Positions 13,384-26,700 of a stretch of DNA of 64,000 nt are shown in pieces. Source of the DNA: Argyresthia goedartella (taxonomy: Eukaryota; Arthropoda; Insecta; Lepidoptera; Argyresthiidae). The stretch covers positions 9,885,501-9,949,500 of the forward strand of contig OX463809.1 of the NCBI GenBank assembly GCA_949825045.1, read 5' to 3'. A program made the translations under genes and the position numbers. Each line of letters opens with the position of its first letter. Position 1 is the first letter of the stretch. Below the pieces are notes generated by a model. The model had not been told where the DNA came from. It saw nothing but the letters and a program-made list of their open reading frames with translations, and searched no databases.

Positions 13384-14811
13384 CTTGACCGCACTCACAA
13401 CACAAGTTTCAAACACCCGTCTTCACGACTAATCATTTCACTAACACAACACCCGTAATTGTCCACACAGTGTGCTCGGCGTATCACACAATGGTCACTG
13501 GCTGTTGTCGGGTTCCGTCGACGACGCACTTTCACCGACTGCCGATAAAAAGAGAAGCATGTTATCGATTGGAAACAGCTTCCAACTGCATTGCTTGGCC
13601 GCTAAGACGGATGTCCCTAACACTAAAGTGTGAGTGACTGACCTTGAGGTCCAGTTTTAGCACCAGATAGTATTATACGTGTAGTATCTTTGGTACCAGT
13701 TTGCACTATCTATGTATGAGACGGTATCTTCGCGTATCTAATCTCGTATGCTTACTCTGATAATCTTTGTTTAGGAATACGAGTTTTGTTCTTTATACTG
13801 CTGTTTACAATATCAAAAAGCGTGTATCCTACTCGTCTATTAAAAAAAAACAAGTTACCTATCTATCTAAGTTTGCCTAATTAAATAATTATGACACATA
13901 ATCGCACACACAAGTAATATTGTGTAAATGTAGATTTAGTCAAGCACTGTCTTGTCTGTAGGGCTGGATTTGCTGCCGACTGCTACTGTCTACAATTCTT
14001 TATTTCATTACATCATCGATATTGTTTTAAACTTCGTTGAGTTGATTGAGTTGATTTAGCTATGTGAAATTTTTCACATAACTAAATCAATTCTAAAAAG
14101 CTTACGTAAGTAATAATAATTTGTTCGAGAGTGAAGAGGTACAGTGAGCAGCTTACACTTGTATTGCATAGTTAGGATTTAACTACTTTCAGCGGCAATC
14201 AATAGGCTTAAGATAAGAATATATTGTAAACATAGAAGTTTTTAAACTTTGTGTGCTGCCAACTGTACCTACATTTTAATTAAAACTACCCTTAAAACTT
14301 AGTTGTTTAACTGACACTCTACAAGTGTATGTCTACAACCCTATGAACGAGACTAATAAAGTATATCACTCTCACTCACCTCACTTTATTTTAAAACTTG
14401 CAGACACAACGAGATGTCAGGTACTTGTACGCAGTGTTACTACATACACGTGTTTAGCGCTCCGCAACACAAGTTAGCACACCCTCATCCGACCCAAGCA
14501 TCTAAAAAACTGAATTTCGTGTCGTGCGTGATTACGAAGTCTCGAGTGACGTGATCGTGAATATTTTGTTTTGCTCATTCTGTGATCAGTCGGTCCCGCT
14601 CTGGCACGCCGCCGCGCGCCGTTGTGGTGTATGATTTTATGGAGACAAACAGTAATGTCGTCTCTTTCTCTCCTTTATTGACCCACCCTATCCATTCATT
14701 CAGGTTAACATTTCAATATCTAGTATCAGACTGCGCAATGCGTGCGTATTTTTTCTGATAGTAAAGAAAAGCTCTGAAAATCGAGGCCCCATTACACCAA
14801 CATACATAATA
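13384..14811. other. intergenic, possible promoter area
   Basis: No coding frame recognised. A GC-rich patch at 14585-14640 follows a TCAGT initiator-like motif at 14586-14590. It could be a start site for an upstream non-coding exon of Rop, but no donor-acceptor pair could be established. Confidence 0.25.
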
Positions 14812-14813
14812 TA

Positions 14814-16122
14814 CATAGTCAGGTCATATGTTCTGTCACATGTGTAATATGAAATAATTTAGACATGTTTATTATTTATGTAAACATTTATATAGCAAAA
14901 TGAACTTAATAAAACATAGATTCTTATGGTAATAAAGTTTATTCAAAATGACCCCCGCGATTTTGAATACAGGCCTTTATTCTGCGCGGCCAGTCGTCTA
15001 TCGCAGCACGAACGAGGTCCATGTCAATATCGGCGGCTGCCTTAATCAAGGATGCCTTGAGTGACTCCACATCAGGATGAGGCTTTGAGCAGGCCTTTTC
15101 CTCCAAGTGTTGCCATATCTTGTAATCTAACGGACTCAAATCTGGACTGGAGGAGGGCCAGTCTTCATGCCGGATGAAGTCGATTTCACACGCCGCCAGT
15201 CAGTGTTGTGTGCTTTTCGCTCTATGAGCTGGCGCAGAATCTTGTTGGAATACCCAGTGCCTGTTATTAAACATGGTATGAGAAACAGGTTCCACAAGGT
15301 TCTTGAGGACTGTATTTTGATACACAACTGCATTCGTTTTTACGCCTTTCTCACAAAAATGTACCTCAGTTAAGCCCCAATAAGAGACTCCCAACCAAAC
15401 CATGAGCGAGGATGGAAAATGACCTCGTTGGACACGCGGAATACGGTTGCTCGCTTCTTCACTGCTGTGTGCGTACACCTTATCATTTTGTTTGTTGTAG
15501 CTCTCTTCCACGGTGAAAATGTTTTCATCCGAAAAAAGAATTTCCCGATGCTTTTTTCCCGCGTACCGCTTCAACAAAGCGCGGCATCTCTTCAGTCTCA
15601 GGTCCATTAAACGAGCGTCCAAACGATGTCCTGTTTTTCTTCGATATGCCCTAAGCCCTAAGTCTTTATTTAACACCCTTTTCACCGTGGTCCTGCTTAA
15701 CCCCATCTGAAGGGCCAACAGTTTTTGCTTACGTATGGGATTTCTTTGAATTCGTGCCTTCACAACTTTTATCACTGCTGGAGTCCTAACAGAGCGAGGG
15801 CGACCACTTCTTGACCTGTCATCTACACTAGAGTCTTCATTGTATCGTTTTATGCTACGACAAACGAATCTTTTGGTTATATTCAAATTTTTCAGTAAGT
15901 CGAAAATCTGAATTGGCGCGTAACCGCAACGATGCAACGCAATAACTGCGACACGGTCTTCTTTAAGTGTCCACTCCATATTTAAAAATTAGGAAAATTC
16001 TAAAAAGTACACATTTTTATTTTCATGAAAAATTCGAAATTCGAATTCAATAAACTTTTTTGTGGCCAGCGTTCTAAATTCAAAAGTTTTTATTGTGTGA
16101 CAGAACTTATGACCTGACTGTG
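14814..16122 (-). mobile_element. mariner DD37D (maT-like) element, copy 1
   Basis: A 1309-bp element flanked by TA on both sides (14812-14813 and 16123-16124). The ends are inverted repeats beginning CATAGTCAGGTCATA and CACAGTCAGGTCATAAG. It is exactly the same length as the copy at 26635-27943 and differs from it by scattered substitutions only. Confidence 0.92.
14939..15979 (-). pseudogene. mariner transposase with one nonsense codon
   Basis: 1041 bp, colinear with the intact 346-residue transposase of the copy at 26778. A TGG codon after KSTQ (GAC TGG in the intact copy) is CAC TGA here. This places a stop at 15200-15202, and the last 66 codons stay in frame behind it. The break falls between the second and third catalytic Asp, so the product would be inactive. 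No indels were seen. Confidence 0.9.
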
Positions 16123-17339
16123 TATATAGGTCCATGTTAGAATATAAGATAGATAAATTTACCTAAGTCCTAAGATAACATGTTTATTGAGATAGTCGAT
16201 AGTTACCAAAAAATTACTCGACCCATAATATCATCGCAAGAAACACTAAAGAAATCTTTGTTCGTCACTGGTTACTCCGACTTGTACTTATGATAAAATC
16301 TTCCATCTCTTTTGCTATTCCTATATCATTTTCCGACTTCTGAGCTAAAATAGCACCTTCGCCGCTTGATTTTGGGTTCTAGGGCGGAAAAAATATATTC
16401 TTAGGAATATATTTTTTCTCGTTAGAAAAGGCTTTTTACGAACCTCGCTACGACGTCGCCTTCGGCTCATGCCGTAAACTTCTTGGTTGGTAAATATAAG
16501 CCTTTTAGAACTCGTGGGAACTGTAGATTGTTACTGGGTATTTTCATTTTCTAGTTTTTGAACATTCGAAATAATTTTTCCATTTTATTTCACAAGTTTC
16601 CAGTACTTTCCTAGCTAGTTCTCGTGCTTGAGAATCGGTTATTGGATTTAACCTTTTCATAAAGACGAAGATGCAGCGGATGTCATTTTAAATTCACCAG
16701 TATAAGTGCAAGCTTCAATGTTAGCAAGATCGAAATCGATAAAAAGGGTCGATGCGGACTCACGCAGCACTACGACAGGGGCCTGCTCGGGTGTGCGGGA
16801 GGTGCGCGGGATGTCACCCCCACGTCACGCAATTTCCTCTTTCCCCTCTGGCCACCAATCCTGACGGGATCCTATCGTAGTTATTTTTCTTTCACCCATA
16901 ATGAATATGAGTGAAAGATCATATGAATATATCATTCATTCATATGAACATTTAAATGTGGTAATATAACTGTCACCGTTAGAGGTTCAAAACCGCTATT
17001 TTATAAACTAACGCGTTAGTTTATAAACTTCGCTGCGCTCGCCCACTCTAGTCTTAGCCTAAGCTACCGCAGTGTTTGCCCTGGTATTTCGTTTGCAATT
17101 CAAGCTTAAACCAGTTCACAATTTAACGTTTTTATTATAAAGTAACGCGTCCTTCATACGCGTTAGCAGTACGGTAGGTACAGTTTACAATTTATCGATA
17201 GTTTGTTAACTAACGAGAGAGAAAAAAACGTTAGATTATAGACTGTTTTAACAATCTTACAGTAACATTACCACTGCAAACACACAACCACTTTACAACG
17301 TAGGCTTCGGTTTTATTGTAGAATTTCTACAGCACAAAA
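16123..17339. other. intergenic, with a perfect palindrome
   Basis: No gene recognised. 17000-17027 is a perfect 28-bp palindrome with half-site TTTATAAACTAACG. A second short hairpin (GAAAAAATATATTC and complement) lies near 16385-16420. Confidence 0.45.
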
Positions 17340-17608
17340 TGTAAGGAAAAGGACAGAGCTATGTGAAGCGTAAAGCTGCGTTCCATTTAATCTTATTATC
17401 CTACGATATTGTGTCTTATAAATGCTACATTAAAACCGGCCACTGGCTTTATACGACACAATACTGTAGGGACAGACATAGCTATATGAAGCGTTAGCCC
17501 TGTCTGTCCCTATTTTCCTACGATATTTTGTCGTAGAAATGCTATTTCCAGCAGGTTATTCTCAGGTTATAATAATGTACTCTGTGATTTCCAGCCGGCC
17601 ACTGGCTG
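17340..17608 (+). repeat. degenerate tandem duplication upstream of Rop
   Basis: Two diverged copies of a ~120-bp unit: GGACAGAGCTATGTGAAGCG ... CCTACGATATTGTGTC ... CCGGCCACTGGCT at 17351-17450, and GCTATATGAAGCG ... CCTACGATATTTTGTCG ... CCGGCCACTGGCTGAC at 17470-17608. It ends 170 bp before the Rop start codon. Confidence 0.5.
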
Positions 17609-17609
17609 A

Positions 17610-17777
17610 CACTTGCAACATTTTTTTCATAACTGCGGTCCGCGACTCAGCGCGATCGACGACGCGACACGCACGGGGCGGCGACGACCACAGAACAATA
17701 ACGAACGCCCTAAAACTTTGACAGTTCTTCCTTTCTGTAAAAAAAAAAGTTTAGTCTGGTTTAGTCTATGCTTCAAG
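17610..17777 (+). promoter_or_regulatory. probable Rop 5' UTR/promoter-proximal region
   Basis: A GC-rich patch (17636-17700) directly upstream of the Rop ATG, unlike the AT-rich flanks. No TATA box is evident. The context at the ATG is TTCAAGATGG, a good initiation site. Confidence 0.4.
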
Positions 17778-20700
17778 ATGGCGCTGAAAGCTACTGTCGG
17801 GCAAAGTGAGTCCTTAATTTTAATGAATTTAGCTATTTTGTTACATATTTTTAGGACAAACCACATTTTTATGAAAGCCTAAATGACTTCAAATCTTCTG
17901 GGATAGAAACTTCCCTTCAAACACCTTCTAGGATCATGATAAATCAGTTTTCTTATTGGCACTTAGCGATGACTCAATTGGCTCGATTTTATCTATGTAT
18001 TTATTTTCAACCTTTATTTCTTGCTGTAATTTATACAGAAATGCTTGTCTTCGACACTGCGATGCAGGGAAACGATGCACTATTTTTTTTTCTGCTGTTC
18101 AACAGTGATTTTCGCTTGGAAACTAGTCAATAACATAGGCGTAATTTTGTCGCAAAAATTTGTGGCTGCCCATCATCTCTGAGCAAAACAAACAACACTG
18201 AAAAATAAATCCCTAGTTTATCCCGAAAAATAATCCGTTTTAATAACGTGACAAGAACACGAAAAACCATTTGCATATACTATACATTTAAATAATTCTT
18301 AAAATTAGAGATTTCATCCAAAACTTGCACATTGACTTATAAAATGACTGTAAACAAATCGATTGCCCTATAATTTGGGAGATGGGTCAGAGTGTCGATA
18401 AAGGGCAGAACCAGCAACTTGCGTGATGCATGAGCGACAAACAAGTAGCTCGGTTGGAGTGTATATAAGGGGCTGGTTCCGCCCCCTCAACACTCTGACC
18501 AGTAGCTCTATTGTGTATCTCTGACATCTACCCTGGTCCATTTCAAATTGATTTTTAGAACAATGCTCTGATGGACTGGAGCAAAGGGCCAATGGGGTGG
18601 GACTTAGATAATTATTTTTGTTTTCATACTTTTATTATTAATTTCTTATTCTTATTATAACGTAATAAAAAGGCTCTTTTTGACCAAAATTGACTAGTTT
18701 GTCACCAATCCCTGGGTTCCAGCTTGTACATAAAGTTGGGACCTATTCCGACCTAACGCCTAACTTTAATATTCAGATAGAAAGTGACCAAAAGCAACCA
18801 AGTTTGAAATGCCTATAACTATAGCCTATGACCTAACACAACCTAACTTTAACATTCCGATAGAAAGTGACCAACAGTAACCAAGTTGGAAATGCCCATA
18901 ACTATAGGTCACAACTTTATGTACAAGCTTTAACCGAGGGAAGCGGCGCTCCAACTTCGAATTGACCGAATGTGATGATTTCACGAAAGCGTAATCAATT
19001 GTGATTGGTAAAAAAAAAAATAAAGCAATTGGGATATCACAAGATACAGAATCGAATTATGGCCAGGCCACATCACTATGTTGTATCCTGTCTAAAATCT
19101 GCAGGTTTAGGTATTTTCCAGTGTCAGTGTTCCATTTTGATATTGGAGTTTCTTCACCCTTGTTCTCCACCGTGGTCTAGCATAGAGAACAGGCATATTT
19201 AAAAATCTACTGTAATAATGGACTTTCGATTTGAATAGATTGCCTAGCCTCTGAATTAGTTGATATATATAATCTTATTGTTTGCAGAGATTATGAATGA
19301 GGTGATCCGCTACCGCGGACCCAAGGGGAAGGAGACCATGCGTATGGACTGGAGGATCCTGATCGTGGATCAGCTCTCCATGCGCATGGTCTCGGCCTGC
19401 TGCAAGATGCATGACATCTCAGCTGAGGGCATAACATGTAAGTAATATTTGTTTGATTTGTGATAACACTTAATGGAGATTATTAAAGTATGAATGAATA
19501 GTTTTTATATTTTTACTTGATTGTAATCTCCCCCATAATGACAGAATGCTGATATGCGATAATTAACAGAATGTTGGCCGTAAAAAATTTTAACGGGCTG
19601 TGGCCCTAGTGGGGCAGCGGGAAGGCTACAATTAGTAGGTTCGATTAGTAGTTAAAGTCATTATATACACCAAAACCACTGTATATTCAACAAATAGTCT
19701 TATTCAACAAAATAGTTCTTTACCTGTAGGAGTTTAATTGTTGGTGCCATATGATAAAATAATACTATTTTTTATGACCTTTCCAATTATGGCACAATTG
19801 TATATACTCTGGGGAAAAACACACATTCTCCTTTGTTCTAGATTGGAACAAAGCTATTTACATAGAAATACCCCATGCCAGGAGAGCAGAGACTTCAATT
19901 CAGCTTGACCAAAGTCAACTCGACCCGAATAATAATACCAGATATTTCATGGATGGCTGATTTCTACAGTCAGTTAGAAAAGCGATAATTTGCAATAAAT
20001 AATTACGTTTTTTTATTTTATTTCCTTACAAAGCAGGAAAACATAATGATCTCCACTAATTTCAATTTTGAATAGTTTTATAAGCCTAAGTTCATTGTTT
20101 TTTAAATTGTCTGGACTAAAAAATATAAAAGATAAATTTACAGTAGTCTAGACTAGAACATAAAAGACAAGTATGCTTTTTCTGCGAAAGGTTACCTTGC
20201 CCTTGACTCGCATTAACTGGTGCACTGATACTGATAACAATGGTTTTTTTGTCTCTCTTTCGCTTGCGCTACCATATTTGCATTATTTTTTGCATTCTAC
20301 ATACAATTTTATTTAAAGTAATAAACATATTTATTACATTCATTCATAAAAAGTAAAATACAATTCTATCAATAAATGGCCCAAGATCGGGACAAATGGA
20401 AAGCTGTACTGAAAGCCCTAGACCCCTGCTGAGGGGTGACACGATGAGGTTATGATGATGATGATCAATAAATCAAAATAGTCTTCAATATTTTAAGAGG
20501 ATTAAACTTTTTTAGACGTAGCTTCTGGTATTATTATTCGGGTTGAGATGACTCGGCTCAAGCTCTCCCTGATCCATAAGTTCAACAGCTAGTTAAGTTT
20601 TATTGTTCTACTGTGACTTATGGATGTTATGATATTGTCAGTGGTGGAGGACATTCACAAGAAGAGGGAGCCCCTCTGCACCATGGATGGCATCTACCTC

Positions 20701-23700
20701 ATCACACCGTGTGAGAAGTCCGTGCATGCTCTCATCAACGACTTCTCTGTCGGTAACCGCATCATGTACAAGTCTGCTCATGTGTTCTTCACTGAAGGTA
20801 AGAAACAGTCCCTTCATTTCTGTTGCTCTTCTTGATAAATCACATTTTGTTGCATGAGCTTGTGTTTTTCTGGCTTAATTCTATTTTGTGATTTCCTCAT
20901 TGTACACTGTTCTGAATCATACATATATAGATTCATAATTTTGGATTTAAAATTATATTCTTTTGTTGCTAAACAATTTATTATTTTTTTATTTCCAGTT
21001 TGTCCAGACAGTCTTTTTGACGAATTATCCCGTAGCTCGGCATCTAAATATATCAAAACAATGAAAGAAATCTACATTTCTTTCGTTCCTTATGAAGAAC
21101 AGGTTTGTCATATTAGCTTTTCATAAGATCGGAGGGATTCACTGAACTCTTGTTCTAAGATATCCTTCTGTTCTTAGGTTCTGATATTGAAACTAAAATT
21201 ATGGTGTTATTTTTGATGCTGCATTGGATTAGTATGCCCTGAGGAATTGTTCAATGAGCTCTGCAAGACATCTGCAGCCAGGAAGATCAAAACACTGAAA
21301 GAAATCAACATTGCTTTCTTACCCTATGAGAGCCAGGTAAACATAAACATCATTAGAGATCCACAGTTCTTCTCCCACAGTGGTCTTATCTAGCAAAGAG
21401 GCGAAAAAATACGTTTACTAAAAAGTATATTTGAATCTCTACAGTAATTAAAAAAAAAGACTTGTACTTAAGTATTTCTGCCTTGTTTTCACGTACTTGT
21501 ACCACTTGTACCTCCTCGGGCCTGACTTCAACCTATAAGGCAAGCCTAAAAGGCAACCTGAGAGTGCAGTCAGTAAATATGATTTAAAAACTATATGGTC
21601 AATATGTATTCAAAATTTAGCATCTGCCAAAACTGAGGTAAAAGTCGGCCTTAATGTCCAAGTGTTTGATGGTTATTATCGAAAATTAATTGGATAGAGG
21701 AGGCTTACATCCAGCAGTGGGCGGAAATAAGCTGCAGATGATGATGATAAACATAAAAAAATTACACATACAATGCTTCTGACCCCGAGCTAGGATACCC
21801 TGAGTCATGGCAACCAGAAACAGCGACATCACACACATATCTCCAACCAGGGATCGAACCCGGGACCTCTCGCATGGTAGACAGAGCCTCAATCGCAGTG
21901 CCACAGAAGTTGTGATGATGATGGACAATTTATTAGATACATATAGAGACAGTATCCAGATTCCAGATGTTGCATACATGTGCAAAGCAAACACACATAC
22001 TCATTCGGCAGGTGTTCTCCCTGGACTCCCCCGACACGTTCCAGTGCATGTACAACCCGGCGCTCACGCAGACCCGCAACGCCAACATGGAGCGCATCGC
22101 CGAGCAGATCGCCACGCTGTGCGCCACGCTCGGGGAATACCCCTCCGTGCGCTACCGCAGGTCAGTCCGCTCCCCCTTTTACTCGGCTAAAGGCAACCTC
22201 AGTCCAAACTCAAATTCTTAGGTTTTGTACGCTATTCCATGGCATAAGGTTGAAATTCGCGATGCATTTTAAGGGATCTGCGAGCGAAAGCGGTCAAGTA
22301 TTCTCGGCTGTGTTCCCGTTACACCCCACTACCACACTCACCTAAAACATTAGTTATGTTTTAGGTGAGTGTGAAATTGAAAATTTAAAGCACCCCAATA
22401 CCAATGATACCTTAAGGCAAAAAATTGGTTCACTTGTTTCATATTTAGACTGATAACTTTAGAACCGCTGAACCGATTTTAATAAAATATATCTAAGAAC
22501 CACCGCAGTTACGTCTACTATCAATTTTAAAAATACGGGGTTAAAATCCATCCTCACGTTTGAGTCGCTCAATCTCATTTTGAGTCGCTCATCCGCTCAC
22601 TCGCTTCAAACTATCTTTTTCGTCGGTAGTTAAAAATGCGTTACTCAAATCACAATGTATTTTTGCAGTGACTGGGAACGCAACGTCGAGCTTGCCCAGA
22701 TGATCCAGCAGAAGCTTGACGCATACAAGGTAAAGCTATTTCATATTTTAACCTTGCACTGCTGTTGCTTGCTTTACGGTCCATTCGAATCTAACAGATA
22801 GCACTTACGGGCACCCAGTTCGCCAAAACAGCCAAATGTATGAAATTTGCTTAATAGAAGTCTCCCGACGTTGACTAGTCTCGAAGAATGATTCTAGATG
22901 GAAAATTCGAAAACAGAAAGTTTGACTTCAGCACATTGTTTTTACGAGTTAGGAGACAGACAAGCATACTAAAATTCCTGAACCTTCTGAGGTGAGCCCT
23001 ATGAGCACACAGAAGGTCCCATTTTTGGTGTTTTGCTTCCCGAAAACGACATGTCAGTTTTTTTTTTACTACATAATGACAGCTGATGAAATTCTCTACA
23101 ACTTTGATTCCATATACCTACTGTTTACCTATTCTCAATAGTTGTCTAGGATATGAGCTCCGAAAAAGAAGTGTTTTCTACTTCACTTTTTTGTCATAAA
23201 TTGCTTTTTAACTTTAAAACAGTTGATCTGAGGAAAAAGTGCCTCAAAGAAATTTATAGAGTTGATTTGCTCTTCAAAAATATATCCGTATGCTAATTCG
23301 TAACTTGAAAAATTCAGAGCTCATTTATCCTAGACAAAGCGTATAGAATCAAAGTTGTAGAGAATTTTATCAGTTTTAAATGTGTAGTTACAGACTGTGA
23401 CGCATCGTTTTCGAGATATAATCAAATAAAAGCGGCCAAGTGCGAGTCGGACCCGCGCACGAAGGGTTCATTAGGGAATAGTTTGGATGTTACATAGCAA
23501 AATGTTGTTTGCAAAGTTATCGCGGTTACTTTCATACTCTATATACGTAACCAGGTGCATTTATAAGTTTGTATGTGGTTTACAGATAAATAAAAAACCA
23601 TGGCAATTCCGGGTAGGTTTTCCTGTATTTTTTTTCATAATTTTAAACTCAGGTCGGAGATAAGAGACCCGGGGAATAATAATTTTTTGCACTTTTTTGA

Positions 23701-26700
23701 TCATAACTTTTGAAGTTTCGTTTAATTGTCATTTTACCCCCTCCACTTTTTTAGGCAATATTTTATTCATATTAGACTTGAATTATATAGTTTTGCAGAA
23801 GATTTCAAGAATATCTCTAGTTCCTGAGAAAAGTGATGATTGTGACTATTTCACCCAATCGCCTCCTCCCACAGGCGGACGAGCCGACGATGGGCGAAGG
23901 CCCGGAGAAGTCGCGCTCGCAGCTGCTGGTGCTGGACCGCGGCTTCGACTGCGTGTCGCCGCTGCTGCACGAGCTCACGCTGCAGGCCATGGCGTACGAC
24001 CTGCTGCCCATCGAGAACGACGTCTACAGGTGACGTCACCAACACGCCTCGCCTCCAGCACAATAGTGGAACTGGCGAAAGGGCGCGGCTCGGCGACTCG
24101 AGACAAGCCCGCACCGACGGAATGGCCTCGTCGAAATCCTCAGGTCTTGGATGTTTATACGTGTGACGTCGCTGTTTCTGGTTCCCACGAAACATCTTAG
24201 TATGGGGCCAGAAGCATTATAGGTGCCTGTATATTTTTTTGTCTATGACCACGCAGAGACGTCCGCGCTGAAACTAATAATAATAATAATAATACCTTGG
24301 ACACTTTTACACATATTGATCTAGCCCCAAACTAGGATTCCCTGTATCTTGGGTACTAGACAACGATACACATACTTATATAGATAAATATTATACTTAG
24401 ATAGATAAACAACCATGACTAGGATACAAACATCCGTTCTCGTCAAACAAATATTTGCCCCCACCGGGACTCGAACCCGGGACCCTTGGCTTCGTAGGCA
24501 GGGTCACTGCCGACTCGACCATTCGGGTCGTCGACGATAATGACGATAAGGCTTCGAAATGTTTATGCACACCAAGGAAAGCAAGCTCAAAATAAAAGGT
24601 GATTTCGTTAATAACTCGAGCGCGTTATATTGATATATGGGAGATACCTTACAACCTGTTTCACAACTCCTCCAATCTGAGCCTGAAGGAATGGGTGGGT
24701 CACAAAGTTTTATAAAATAGCCCCTCGCGCGCTCAAATCTTCCGATTGACTGAAATGTACGCTTATCAGCATGCCATTAATAATTGTTTTATTCCTAAAA
24801 ATGTAGTTCTCTCTACCTGCTACGGCTCTTAACTGAGATAAGTGCTTTTTTAAAACGCTAATTAAAAAAGTTGTATCTGAGTAATAAACGTGCATTTTTT
24901 ACCATTAGAAAGCTAATACGATGTAGAATAACTTAAAATAAAAAAAAACTAAGATAAAGGTGACGATTTTTCGAGAAATTTTAAAATTACTGTAAAACTG
25001 ATGAAAAAAATACCAGATTTTCAGCAAATACCTTTTTATTCTAATTTTATGGCATTTATTTTTGTTGAAATTATTACTTTTTTGGCACGGCCTATTATTA
25101 AATCATTTCAAAATTTATTCCATTTTGATAGGACATTCAGTTTAAAAGTTATAACAATTTATTGAAATAGGGTTAGCAGCTGCAACTTAAAATTTTAAAA
25201 AATTCATAAAAAATTGAATTTTTTATTTTATTTTTTTTTGACAATTTATCCGTCGATGAAATTGTGTGTAGTTTCCCTGGTTTTGATATGTGCACTTTAT
25301 AAAGACTCACACTGTATAACTTGTATGGAGTTATTTCTAGTGCCCTAATGGCGCGGCTCTGGATGGACAGCTCAGATTTGGTAGTTACAAAAAAGGGTAA
25401 AAGGTGTCTCCCATATCTTAATTTGACGCGCTCGAGTAACTCGCTAAATAGCACAGTGGCATACCGGACTAAAAGTGATCACTTTCCTAGCATAAGAAAC
25501 AGACAAGACCTTCAATAGATTGTTTCCTCCTTCAGATACGAGGCGACGCAAGGAGGCGCCATGAAGGAGGTGCTGCTGGACGAGAACGACGAGCTGTGGG
25601 TGGAGCTGCGCCACCAGCACATCGCCGTCGTCTCCACCTCCGTCACCAAGAACCTCAAGAAGTTCACCGACTCCAAGCGGATGGGCGGCGGTGGGTGCAC
25701 CGCATATTATTCCACACAACTATACATTGAACATTTAAAACACCCCCAAAACATATAAGTACATATTTTCATTTTGGTAATGCACCCCATAACTGTCTCG
25801 TCACTCAAAACGAAAAATGTTTAGTTGAGACCTCAAAAGAACTGTATAATGTATGTATTTATTCCGGCAATTCCATTCTATCACTCACTACACTCCGCAG
25901 TATGACTCCCAAAAAATTCAAAAAGAAAGCGTGACCAAATTCCAAATGTCTTTATTACTGTAGATATTTATATAGCAATCGTAATTTTTTGCCACTTCTC
26001 TACATTGGACCACTGTGGGAGAAGAAGGGCGTAGAAACTCCCACGGATTGATTTTTAGATCTCTTTCAAAAATTGCTTGTGCTTAACTAATCCAAATATT
26101 ATAATATTATTATCATAATTAATAAGCAGGAATAAATAATTACAAAATTATTAACAGCAAGTTCTGTGTTGAGCCAGATTCCCCCATACAGTACACAAGA
26201 CCGACGAAGAGACGGAGTGATGAGTTGGGATCATGGGACAAGACCTGAGGAGGGGGAGAGAGGATCTGCCCAGCAGTGGACATTATGTGCTCATAATAAA
26301 TAAATAAAACACACTCCGCAGGCGACAAGCAGTCCATGCGCGACCTCTCGCAGATGATCAAGAAGATGCCGCAGTACCAGAAGGAGCTCTCCAAGTACGG
26401 CACGCACCTGCGCCTCGCCGAGGACTGCATGAAGTCCTACCAGGGATACGTGGACAAGCTCTGCAAGGTTGAGCAGGTAAGCTGGACGGCATGAAGTCCT
26501 ACCAGGGATGCGTGGACAAGCTCTGCAAGGTAGAGCAGGTGAGCTGGACGGCATGAAGTCCTACCAGGGATACGTGGACAGGCTCTGCAAGGTAGAGCAG
26601 GTGAGCTGGACGGCATGAAGTCCATCCAGTTATACACAGTCAGGTCATAAGTTCTGTCACACAATAAAAACTTTTGAATTTAGAACGCTGGCCACAAAAA

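Noticed and set aside
18440..18500. TATATAAGGGG with inverted GGTCAGAGTG/CACTCTGACC in Rop intron 1, resembling an LTR promoter
   Set aside because: No partner LTR, primer-binding site or internal coding sequence could be found.
23697..24200. 167-codon frame overlapping Rop exon 7
   Set aside because: Wrong frame relative to the conserved SM protein reading; it owes its length to the GC-rich exon.
24440..24533. Possible tRNA gene
   Set aside because: A and B boxes are present, but it is joined to the SINE body and (TAA)n tail and repeated at 51.8 and 52.4 kb. It is a SINE head, not a tRNA gene.
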